Origin: Schistocephalus solidus
Taxonomy: Eukaryota > Platyhelminthes > Cestoda > Diphyllobothriidea > Diphyllobothriidae
Direction: 5' to 3'
Length of the DNA stretch: 64,000 nt
NCBI GenBank assembly: GCA_017591395.1
Contig: WEDG01004561.1
Coordinates: 1-64,000, forward strand
Shown here: positions 1 to 9,488 of the stretch, piece after piece
Layout of the letters: the number at the start of each line of letters is the position of its first letter
Numbering within the stretch: the stretch's first letter is position 1
Notes under the pieces: generated by a model
What the model was told of the DNA's origin: nothing
What the model saw: the letters and a program-made list of their open reading frames with translations, nothing else
The model's database searches: none
Translations under genes and position numbers: made by a program

Positions 1-841
1 TGCAGCGGCAATGTTTGCCGACGACATTAAAATCTGAATGTAATCCAGAGCCCTGCTGACGAAGATAAACTGCAGATCAACCTAACTCGGTTGGAGGAGT
101 GGTCGAATCATTGGCTTTTGCGGTTCAACGTCGATAAGTGTACAATACTTCGCTTGAGGCAACCCGTCTGGATCTGCCGAAAGTAGAAGTTACTTTCTCA
201 ACGGTGAATCCTTAAAAGACGTGGAGCCCAAAAGGACCTTGGTGTGCTGATGACCACCACCTTAAAACCATCGTCTCACTGCTCGAAAGTGGCGAAGAGG
301 GCAATTCTCGGTGTTGCATGCCATCAGACGAGCCTTTTTTTGGATTTCGATGAAGATCTTTTTGCTAAGACCTTTGGAACATTCATTAGGCCACATTTGG
401 AATATGCTATGCACGCCTGGAAACCCTGGACAGTTCAAGATCAGAACTGCCTCGAAAAGAGTCAGAGGAAAGCCACCAAAATGGTTAGAAGTCAAAGCTC
501 CTTGCCATATCCCAACCCGCCTAATGAATCTTAATCTGTTCCCTTTGAGTTATAGGCAAATGCGTGGTGATCTCCTGCAGACATTCCGCATTGTGAAGGG
601 ATTGGATTGTTGCCTGGAATTCTCGGACTTCTTTGAATTTGCCACCACGACCCATCTCCGAGGTCACCCATTGAAACTGCGTGTCCAGCAGGCGAGACTG
701 GATGTGCGCAAGTTCTCCTTCTCTGTCAGAGTGGTTAAACCATGGAATGCCCTCCCTGAAGACGTTGTGATGTCACCATCGCTGGAAAGCTTTAAAAGGA
801 ACCTTGACAGTTTTATGTTCCGCAACGAGCCTGAGCGATGA
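1..841 (+). pseudogene. CR1-like LINE reverse transcriptase, 3' part, decayed
   Basis: This is the C-terminal half of a non-LTR retrotransposon reverse transcriptase, spread over three frames. A FADD catalytic box (the usual Y/FxDD) is readable at about 15-30. It is followed by the thumb region (ADEDKLQ, LEEWSNHWLLRFN) at 55-150, the DLGVLM block at 235-255, and RPHLEYAMHAW at 385-420. The typical C-terminal segment (LFPLSYRQMRGDLLQTF, then FSVRVVKPWNALPEDVV and FKRNLDSFM) ends at a TGA at 839-841. At least three frameshifts and several stops show it is dead. The element starts upstream of the window, so its 5' part is not visible. The family assignment to CR1/jockey-like rests on these C-terminal motifs. 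It is not a host gene. Confidence 0.85.
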
Positions 842-1199
842 GGCATTTATCTTAACCCTCGAGAGTCGTGCACCACTTGTCAAATTTTATGACCGCCTTT
901 GGTACCTTTGCAACCCACACGGTTTCTCTGTATACCGCACTTAATTTTACGTTACAAATAGGGTACTCAAAGGCCCATGGTACTGGTAGGGTATGTAGGG
1001 TGAAAAAGTTTAAAAACTATATTTTCCCCTTTTGCAATTGCAATAACTGCAAGTGTGTGCAGCTGATAATGAGGTAGAAATGCAATAAATTTTCAATAAT
1101 TAAGCTAATATTTTCAACAGGAAACGAAGAAATCGGTTTAAAATTCGAGAATTCACTTATCTTCAAATTTGAACCAACCGCCTTTGACCTTGACCTTGA

Positions 1200-1500
1200 C
1201 CGTATGCGCTAGTGGTTAGGAGTGTTCACTGGCCAGTTCTTTCAAGAACTTTGCCGGTACATGATCCGGACCAGATGAATTGGCTTCTTTGAGATTTGCA
1301 GTCCTTGTTTCACGGGAAGAGTATACATCCAAGCACTGGACCGGCGTTTTTTAACAGCACTGTTGACATGGTCCTGCTGAAGCTCAGGTACACTAGTGAA
1401 TACCAATGCAAAGAACCGACCCGAGTGCTCGGCTTTCTCGCAATTTTTCAACGACTTCAACACCATTCTCATCCATTAGTACTGCGACTGGGTCCTTGTG
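1200..1500 (-). pseudogene. CR1-like LINE, start of reverse transcriptase (minus copy)
   Basis: Read on the minus strand, this segment carries the linker between endonuclease and reverse transcriptase: DPVAVLMDENG at about 1490-1455, AEHSGRFFALVFT at about 1430-1390, and SGPDHVPAKFLKELA at about 1285-1240, the first conserved RT block. It breaks off near 1200, so palm and thumb are missing. It continues the endonuclease remnant found at higher coordinates on the same strand, and the two are separated by a plus-strand LINE insertion. Frames change at least once, so it is non-functional. Confidence 0.75.
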
Positions 1501-1845
1501 CTTTAATCGACTATCGATGGAATGGAATAAAATTAAAGGCTTATTTTTCACCAAACTTGATGTGTGGGCCAACTTCTTTTCCTAACGGGTGATTGAAGAA
1601 TGGAACAAACTGCTAGCTTCGGTTTTTCAGGCTGAAAACGTTGAACTTTTTAAAAGAAGACTTGATGCATTTATACTTGATGGACATATATTTAGTCGAC
1701 AGCAATGATCGATATACTAAAACGACTATCGCCATGTAACATTTGCTTATTTTGCTAGCGTTTATCTGTAAATAGTGTTTTCAAAGGCTCTGCCTATCTC
1801 CCTTATCTATACTGAATTATACTGAATTGTAAGTGAAACCATCTT
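1500..1845 (+). mobile_element. Second CR1-like LINE 3' end inserted into the minus copy
   Basis: The plus strand reads VIEEWNKLLASVFQAENVELFKRR and then LDAFILDG before a stop at about 1706, the extreme C-terminus of a CR1-like reverse transcriptase. A short A+T-rich tail follows, containing ACTGAATT twice in a row (about 1810-1828). Such a short-unit 3' tail is typical of CR1-type elements. The minus-strand LINE is readable on both sides (DDYLSFKMVS above 1845, DPVAVLMDENG below 1500), so this 5'-truncated copy landed inside it. Confidence 0.65.
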
Positions 1846-2960
1846 AAACGATAGGTAGTCATCCTCTGGATTCCCTTTGAGCAAACAAGCCCATTTCATG
1901 GACGTCAGTTCTTTCTTCGCCACTTTAAAATCAGCCTTCCATATAATTCGCTTGCCTTCCATTCTCTTCTGGTGCTGAGAAATAAGCGATTAATCCCACA
2001 GCAGCGAACTATGGTCACTCTACCTAAGGGTGCAATGTAATACCCTTCATCGATGTTAGAGACTTCCTTCGTTAATACTAGGTTCAGGCAATTCGCTCTG
2101 TTTCTCTCTTTATCTCGTTGGTATGTTACTCTTCTGTGCCAGAGGTTGGTCAAAAGTGATATTTTGCTGCCGAAAGAAGATGGCGCACCATTAACTGTCA
2201 GATTTACCCAGTCTACTGTAGGTGCATTGAAATCTCCAGCAAAAAGCACCTCCTGGTGACTTGCTTCTTCCTTGAGCAAATGAAGGAATGACTCATCAGC
2301 TGCACTTGGAATGTATACTTGTCTGTAGATTGTTGAGAATTGTTGGTTTTGTGAAGAGTGCTTTTACATTTTTATGCAGAAAAATTCATATTCAAGGAAA
2401 AAGATGTGCCATCTTTTGACTGCCGAGATTCCTGTACATACGTAAACGGCCACTCCATCTCCCTATCTATTTTTCCAGTCTCTTCGAAAGAGCTGGTATC
2501 AAAGTATCAAAACCTGCCTATCCGCGATCTTGGCTTTGAGTCACGTTTTCTTATGGCAACGCCATGGGGGGGGGGGCGTTCGGTACATGACCAGTGCCAA
2601 GAGTTCGTCTTTTTTCGTAAGGAGACTCTGAGCATTGGTATACAAATATCTCAATTTAGACTGGGTAACTCCTCCATAAAGAATTCTGCTCATTTCTTGG
2701 GATTTAATGCTTGGATCTGTCAGTGCTTTCCCAGACGAACTTGTATCCACCCCACCCACGCTGATGTCTGATGTGTGGTCGTCAACCGAGTTCTGGAGAG
2801 CATTTCGTTTGTTATACAAGCTTTGTACATTTGGGTTCTTCGTATTTAGTGTCCTCCGTCTCAGTGAGGACCCGTCTTGATTATGTACAGCGTCTGCCAC
2901 AAGAAAGACCACTTCATCACTTTTATTTCGCCATCCTTTATTCGGAGCCATCTTCTCCAT
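1846..2960 (-). pseudogene. CR1-like LINE apurinic/apyrimidinic-type endonuclease domain
   Basis: Minus-strand remnants of the exonuclease-endonuclease-phosphatase domain that nicks target DNA in non-LTR retrotransposition. The domain start LRYLYTNAQSLLTKKDELLALV is in the frame around 2660-2590. The catalytic GDFNAP motif lies at about 2240-2220 (VLFAGDFNAPTVDWVN), and later blocks (TNLWHRRVTYQRD, NCLNLVLT) run to 1905. The reading then shifts to GNPEDDYLSFKMVS at about 1880-1835. A run of nine G at 2568-2576 sits near one frameshift. Stops and frame changes make it inactive. Confidence 0.8.
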
Positions 2961-3192
2961 GTTTGGTTCTCATCTTCAGGTCTGTTCTCGGCATCCTCCT
3001 TTTGTGCCTTTCCGTCGGTTCGCAATCCGGCTGAAAAAACAAATCCCTGTGTGAGGAACGGAGAGCCATTCTCCGTTCTAGGAGGCGTGAATCCTTAACA
3101 TCATTTTCAAGAATCCTTTAAAGACGCCTCGGTGCTGATAGCTCATATGAAACACTCGCTTTCCCTAAACGGAATGCTTTGTGCACGGTTAC

Positions 3193-4217
3193 TCATTTGC
3201 CACCTTGAATAATCGAATACGAGTATGCCCGGAAAAGATTGAGGTCATGTTCTACCCTTTCCTTTGCAATCAGAGAAGTGGACTCGGGAGCCACTTTAAT
3301 AACGATATTGCGTTTTCGGTCGAAAGGTGTGTTTGGAGACTTGGTGCTTAGGTTTGTTGATAGAGTATCAGCATCAAAAAGAATTCTGCTTTGTTTGGCG
3401 ACGAAATTTGCGTCATTATGTGCAAAGGTTCCTAAAGTTAATGGCAAACCTCTTTTGAGAACTTTGCCAATTTTTTCTGCGCTTGCTCCTGTATCACCAG
3501 CGGAGGATTCCGCTTCAGCATCCATCGGTAAGAACAAGCTTTATTCGGAGTTGGAACTCATTTTTTGTGAAATCATATTGACCTTTTTGACTTCGAATTC
3601 TTCGGCTTCAGTCCTTCAAATTTGATGAGCTTTTCAACGACCTTTGTTGTATCCTCCATCAAAGATGCCGCCCATGTTTGTGTATCCAGAGCATTACTGC
3701 TTCTGTCTGAGCTGAAGGACAGTAGTAAGTTGTATGAACTAGTTTGATCGCCCTTTCGAAGGAAAGAAATGTCTACTGATTTACTGAGCTCTGCAGACGC
3801 AATGTCTTTTAGCTCTACATCAGGTATTCTTGAGGAAGCTTTATTAGCATCCGTAATTTCTTTTGTTAGAACTCTCGTTGGTACGGGTGTTCTTAGCCGG
3901 ATGAACAATGAACCTCCCCTTTTAGATCGGCCATATCTTGTTACAAGTTACTTTCTTCTTTCTCCGTCACTAAGAATTTCTGTAGGAGACATAAAAACCC
4001 ATGCAATTTTTTCGTCCTCGTAAGTGACCTTGTTTAGAGTTATCAGGTTTATTTCACGCTTGGCAGAAGGAAAAGTAGTAACAGAATATCTGCCTTTGCC
4101 ATCCTTTTCTGTTTTAATACAATTTTGTTTATCAAATTTCCGTTTGAACGTGGCGGGGGAAAGTTGCGTCGCCCCATTTTTCTTCGACGAGGATTCGACC
4201 CCCGACCGTGGCATCAA
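3193..4217 (-). pseudogene. CR1-like LINE ORF1 remnant
   Basis: Three consecutive minus-strand open stretches (3948-4217, 3573-3908, 3193-3537) lie directly upstream of the endonuclease on the same strand, where ORF1 of a CR1-like LINE is expected. The last contains RKRNIVIKVAPESTSLIAKE followed by RVEHDLNLF, a block like the one commonly seen in flatworm LINE ORF1 proteins just before the nucleic-acid-binding region. The others are Lys/Ser-rich without a recognisable domain. The assignment is by position and that block. Frames are broken between the pieces. Confidence 0.6.
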
Positions 4218-5657
4218 GATTATTTATTTCCGCGTAGAGGAATCCCGAGTGTATGTGTTTTCCATACCTCTTAGGATTCAATGCGAATGCAATTTACTTC
4301 TAAATTTTCTTGAATAAGTGGACTAGGGTACAACAATATTCAGCAGTCAGACTTCTAAGAAGCATGCAACGACTCAGGATCGGTTGTGACTTCTCCTTCC
4401 CCGATTGGGAGCAGATAAAAGCAGCAAACCACTGGCATGAAGTTTGGAAGCAGGTGAACGTTGAAGTTTGCATTTATCGTAGGGACGTGGAATAATCCTC
4501 AGTGAAGGAATATTTGGATAGCCATAGAATCGTCAAGTTCATGTAAATACTTCCAAAATTTAGAGACTAGACAGTCCATTCAAAAGTAATTTCGAAAAGA
4601 ACGTGTCTTCTTCACTAAGGTAGATACTAAAACTTCGTAAACTCAAAGGAGCGGAAATTCAAAAGCAAATTCCAACAACGCGCGTCAGGGTTTGCAAATG
4701 TTCTACCTAGGTCCATTATATTGACTCAATTACACTGAATTTCTTAGTTCCTGCCAGCATATCACTGTTAATAGATAACGTTTCATTCACGCTTCTATTT
4801 AAGTACTAACAATACTTCATTGTTCTTCGCCCGAATCGTACGATAGTTGTAAGGAAGATGCCGGTACTATTCTTCGTCAAAGGAAAGTAAACCACAAGCG
4901 GGGCAGCTTTTTATAACCTAATAGACTGGGAAGACCTTCTAAGATGACCCTTGCGCAGCTTACGTTGCCAAACTAGATTACAGTATTGCAGGTAGCAGAA
5001 ATTATCTGCATCCGGCAGTTGAATTTTCTTAGTATTATTCTGTAAAAGTCAAAACGCCAGCTAAACCTCGTCTTCTATTTAAACCATCACATTTTTGAAG
5101 GGAGCGTCCCACGACGCCGAAACTAAATTAACAACCGCATATTATATATTTATATATCGTAAATATGCATTATTAGCACCACAGACCATTTTGTTTATCT
5201 CTTTTACATGTTGAACTCCTATAACGTGCCATATGTTTGGAATGCCTGACTTGGCATGTGATGAGATGCCCAAGCATTTACAGGCAATTAGAGTAAAGAC
5301 AAACCAAACTGGAACGAAATTCGTCTTGCCACAGTTGATAATGCTTGAATGTGAACCAGCCTGGGTGGTAAGGGCGCTTCAGTTTAACTCACATATTTTG
5401 CATTCGTATTCGTTAAGTCAGCTGGCAAACATATGTTTTTCGGTAATTCATTATCAGGCCGTTACTATTACATGTATGTGTTTTAGTACACTGAACGTTG
5501 GCTTATACGTTGGTGTTTTGGTTTCATATACCTATATCGGTTTTGTGGGCAACAGCGAATTCGGCAAACAGCCAATCGCTCGTTAGACAGTCCTTCGTGG
5601 TGGTTTACTGCGACCTAGTTTGCTTGAACCCCGTTTTTACCGGGGTTCTCCTTTGTC
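4218..5657. other. Upstream region of SPTLC1, no gene seen
   Basis: No domain or spliced coding pattern could be recognised. An A+T-rich stretch at about 5138-5160 (ATTATATATTTATATATC) could serve as a core promoter or be chance. A frame opening at 5233 is short and has no family resemblance. An in-frame stop at 5625-5627 lies just upstream of the SPTLC1 start codon. Confidence 0.4.
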
Positions 5658-5679
5658 ATGAGCTTTCTTTCAGGGATTG
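5658..5679 (+). CDS. SPTLC1: SPTLC1 exon 1: start codon and first residues
   Basis: Predicted first coding exon of serine palmitoyltransferase subunit 1. It encodes MSFLSGI plus the first base of a Glu codon. It was chosen because the ATG has an in-frame stop 11 codons upstream (5625-5627), the exon ends in a good donor (ATTG|GTAAGC at 5680), and the phase joins exactly to the next exon (G+AG = Glu). The intron between them is only 33 nt (5680-5712) with a TTTTTTAG acceptor, a size seen in flatworm genes. The human protein likewise has about 20 residues before the membrane segment. The start is inferred from splice signals, not from similarity, so an alternative upstream exon cannot be excluded. 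Confidence 0.6.
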
Positions 5680-5712
5680 GTAAGCTGTTTGAATTTTAAA
5701 TTAATTTTTTAG

Positions 5713-5989
5713 AGGATCCATTCTCGGAGTACACATGGCCCCGATTAATCTACAGCGCTCTACGTGTTCCTGCTTATCATGTTTACTTCGAACTGCTGCT
5801 GATCGCTGGTATTATATGGCTTCTGTTTAAGAGAAGCTACAATATCCGTGAGAAACTTGTACTCTCAGAAAAGGAGAAACGACAACTTATTGAGGAATGG
5901 GAGCCTCAGCCGCTTGTACCCGAAAAATGGACACCTCCCGCTAAGGTCATGGAACGTTATAATCGTGGCTCTGTTGGCGTTCTAGGAAA
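5713..5989 (+). CDS. SPTLC1: SPTLC1 exon 2: luminal N-terminus and membrane anchor
   Basis: Encodes residues 8-100 of SPTLC1. The segment PAYHVYFELLLIAGIIWLLF (about residues 27-46) is the single N-terminal membrane anchor and matches the human [20 protein letters not shown] region in position and pattern. It is followed by the conserved LSEKEKRQLIEEWEPQPLVP (human [20 protein letters not shown]). The exon ends at a GTGCGT donor (5990). The protein anchors the non-catalytic subunit in the endoplasmic reticulum, where the complex condenses serine with palmitoyl-CoA in the first step of sphingolipid synthesis. Confidence 0.9.
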
Positions 5990-7047
5990 GTGCGTCCATT
6001 TTTGGGAACTTATCTTTTCGTTTTCCGACTTGCAATTTCTTTTGCGGCTGTCTGATCAATATGCTTATGTGTTTGTGACGGTGTGCGTTAGACGCGCCCT
6101 CAAATGCCGCCAACGGCGACTTCTGAGTTCCGATGGAGCGTTCTTCGTGATCAGAATGAATTCAGGCGCAAGCTAATGCTTTATACTTCGTCTTTTGTGG
6201 AAGCTTGACATATTTTAGGAAACAGACACTATAAAACGACTAACTAGGACAGGTTTGAATACATGTAGCGCTATTGCGCGGTTGCTTGCTATGCGGTTGG
6301 CAAGCGTTAACCAAATTCTCTAGTTCATTGTTCCTTTTCCTCGACTTAAATACGAACTTCGGAGTTCATTGCTGCTAGAACCGAAACGTCAAGTGTCCCC
6401 TCGTTTTTTTAATCTGAACATGCACGAGCCATAAAAATATTACGAGTCGGACATTGAATCTTTGTCGAATAAAATACTTACGATACGAGCAAGCCTTATC
6501 TTTCTACGCCTTTTCTTAAGCTTCACTTTCTGTTATGGAATCAAGCTTTTCAGTACAGTAGAATGTTTCTAACTAACAGCTGCTTTTCAACGTTGCTTGT
6601 CCTTTGTCATAGTATGAGAATACAGAATTAAACGGTCCTGTGACTGCGCAAACCATGTATACACACGCGTTAGATACCTACGGGACCTGTCAAGTGCTTT
6701 ACTCAAAGAACAGTTAAGGTAGTTGTCATATCACTTTGTATCTATTCTAAAGAAGAGACCTGTGGCACGTTACGCACTGCAGCGTCTTGGATCTTGATTT
6801 TGGCATGGTAAAAAACTGAAAACCAGTCTGATCGTCCATTTCTTACAAATTCATCCTCTCTGTTATTTGAAGGTGTGATGTAGTTTCCTTTTTTTCCGTT
6901 TCTGTGTTTAAACCGTTTTTTTAAATTGGTATGAATCGTGCTTCGCGTACCGTACTATTAGTTTCTACGTTCGCCCGCTGCTTCATGCTATTTAAAGCTC
7001 TTTTTGTCACCTTTGTAGGTATGTACAATTCGAGGATGAGGCCACAG
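5990..7047 (+). other. SPTLC1 intron 2 with two competing acceptors
   Basis: About 1.03-1.06 kb depending on acceptor use, without recognised repeats. Two AG acceptors are plausible at the 3' end: a strong pyrimidine-rich one at 7017-7018 (CACCTTTGTAG) and a weaker one at 7046-7047 (GGCCACAG). They are 29 nt apart and therefore give different frames; see findings. Confidence 0.6.
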
Positions 7048-7679
7048 GTCTGACCGGCCCGCCCCACTCAATGTCGCCACCCTCAACTTTCTAGACTTCA
7101 TTGGAGACAAGGACGTAAATGCAGTTGCTATTCAGGCCCTTCGAAAGTATGGTCTTGGTTCCTGTGGCCCACGCGGCTTTTACGGCACTTTTGATGTCCA
7201 TTTACACCTCGAGGCAACTCTGGAGACTTTCCTTAAAGTGGAAGAGGTGGCGGTTTACTCCTACGGTTTTTCCACCATTGCCAGCGCGATCCCTGCATAT
7301 TCGAAACGCAACGATATTATCTTCGCCGATGAGGGCGTCAGCCAAGCAGTGCACGAAGGTCTGACGGCGTCTCGAAGCGTAGTGAAGTTCTTTCGTCACA
7401 ACGATATGCAGCACTTAGAGGAATTACTGATTGAACAGGCCAAAGAGGATGCAAAGGATCCCAAAAAGGCCAAACAGACGAGACGCTTCTTTGCTGTAGA
7501 GGGTCTCTACCTAGATTATGGTGATATATGTCCCTTACCTCGATTAATTGAACTGAAGTATGAGCACAAAGTACGCATCATAATGGATGAAAGCATCTCC
7601 TTCGGCGTGCTGGGTCGTACTGGCCGCGGCGTCACCGAGTACTTCAATGTTCCTATCGAACAGATTGACATTCTGACAG
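7048..7679 (+). CDS. SPTLC1: SPTLC1 exon 3: core of the PLP-fold domain
   Basis: Encodes about residues 100-311. From [11 protein letters not shown] onward it follows human SPTLC1 closely: [20 protein letters not shown], then [52 protein letters not shown], and [16 protein letters not shown]. This is the alpha-oxoamine synthase fold of fold-type I PLP enzymes. The cysteine equivalent to human C133, mutated in hereditary sensory neuropathy, is conserved (residue 139 here, GSCGPRG). The exon ends at ACAG|GTAAGT. The start given keeps the frame open. The stronger upstream acceptor at 7019 would add [15 protein letters not shown] but then needs one extra base to reach the downstream frame. Confidence 0.93.
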
Positions 7680-9044
7680 GTAAGTCATATTCTGTCTGCA
7701 TTAATAATGCAACAACTGGTTAATGGTTCGGAACGCCAAATATGATTAAAGTCTACGCACAGACAACCTTCTTGTTTTCCTTTTCCAGTAAGCAATTTGG
7801 AACAATACATTTCATTGAAGCACTTAATAAATTAATCATTGGCTGTTTTGTGTACGCGATTTTCAGCGAATTGCTTTTTTGTTTGGGCGTTTACGTGCGA
7901 CTCTATTTCTTGTCTGTACGTTTTTTCAGCTACATATTTACTTACAACTGCTTATTTAAAAACACTTACCGCCCTTGATTTGACAAAAGTTTATCGTATC
8001 GGAGGTCAAGATCATCAACCTAGAGTAATTACCGAATCGCAAGACGAAACTGCACGCTTTCTCCACTGCATTCTGATATTTTCCCATCTAGGCGTTTCCA
8101 GAAGCTAGACCAGTTTAATTAGAAGCGAATTCGAACGCGCAATTTTGTTTGCTGTTGCGGAGAATGGAAAGTGTGTGGAGTCACGGTCTAATGTGGAATG
8201 ACAGTGTAACTACGCCTCATGCAGCAGGCGAAGCCGGGCACAGAACGTGCAGATTAAATCAGACAACCAATTAGTGTGCATGCTGCAGCATCAAGCGCGC
8301 GTGTGACGCCTTTGCTCACGCTAGCGGCGGATCGAACATTTGAGATATTCCCGCGAGAGGATTCTCGCTCAAGCCATGACCGACACGAACCGTAGGCTAG
8401 AATATTATGGAAAACCCTTCATGAGATAGGCAGGATTTTTCCAGAACGCTGGGGCTCCAAATAAATAAGGCGATATGAAAAACTGTGATAGTTGGCTGAA
8501 AACAATGTTCTTTTTCTCCGAGCCCGTTTTCTTTCTCTTCCATTTAGCTCCCGTCTCTACAAACTTCTAAACTGTCTATGCTACGCCTGGGTACAAGACA
8601 CGACACCCTATTCAAATCCGGTTTTGTATTGTAGGAAGCATTTGCCAGACTTTCTTCGTCCTCCATCCCCACTCTCGTCATTGACAATTCTTTTATACTC
8701 TAAAATACATTTAACGGCTGAGTTTGAATTTGTTGAAATCGTTAAATAGGCTAGCGTTTTTTTGCGGATGCACTTCATATAGTCATCTGTGACGTGTTGA
8801 AACGTGCACGTAAATGACTTTTGGAGCCGATGTCCCTATTTTTTGATCATCCATGTCACCGCGTGTCTGAGCTCTTCTCCTGGTAGTCTGCTGACATCTA
8901 TCGATCATTTCTTGGCCTGCTGTTTCCTTTCCATAGCCATTTTTAATTCCTGAAACATACTTTATATTTCAAAAATCCCATTTCCTTTGTGTACTGTGAT
9001 AGCAGTGATTTACCAGAAGTTATTTTTAAGAAAAAGCTTCCTAT

Positions 9045-9340
9045 GTCAGTTCGGACGACGTAGTCCGACGATGTCCACCGTATGCTCCACAGAAAGGTGG
9101 TGCAGGGACAGTGACTTGTGCGCAAATTAGTTTTAAGTGACAGTAAACTTGCACAGCATCTACTGCACTCTCTTCTCTCACCCGCCTGTTACGGTGTCAA
9201 GACATAGTCAATAAGACTGGAGGCGGTGTCGGGCGCAGGTGAATCATAGCCATAACTGGCAACAGTGGGTTGTGTGGCATGAGTCGGCACCTACACGTGA
9301 CCATGTTTGGCACGCGCACTTTCCATGGTCGTCATTTTTT
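9045..9340 (-). repeat. R1 interspersed repeat, minus copy
   Basis: Reverse complement matches the other R1 copies: a segment like CGCCTCCAGTCTTATTGACT, then GAGAGAAGAGAGTGCAGTAG and ATGCTGTGCAAG, and near its end GCATACGGTGGACATCGTCG. The copies at 24.8, 44.5, 50.9 and 59.4 kb keep the same order of blocks. Confidence 0.6.
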
Positions 9341-9355
9341 CTGGTAGATCATCCC

Positions 9356-9376
9356 AAATAATAATAATAATAATAA
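9356..9376. repeat. (TAA)n microsatellite
   Basis: Seven uninterrupted ATA/TAA units, inside the third SPTLC1 intron and beside an R1 repeat copy. Confidence 0.9.
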
Positions 9377-9446
9377 CGCCTGCCGTATCCTGGTTTGGCC
9401 CTCGTGTTGGTCCAGCGCATGTACCACGCGGCTCGTTTAGGGGAAA

Positions 9447-9478
<32 letters not shown>

Positions 9479-9488
9479 CACCACCACA
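9447..9488. repeat. Compound (CTA)n(CAC)n microsatellite
   Basis: Eight CTA units pass directly into six CAC units. The long Ser/Gly/Pro frames that cover it on both strands are artefacts of this repeat. Confidence 0.9.

Noticed and set aside
5233..5586. 117-codon plus-strand frame upstream of SPTLC1
   Set aside because: No family resemblance, not in phase with any good donor leading to exon 2, and stops intervene before the SPTLC1 start.
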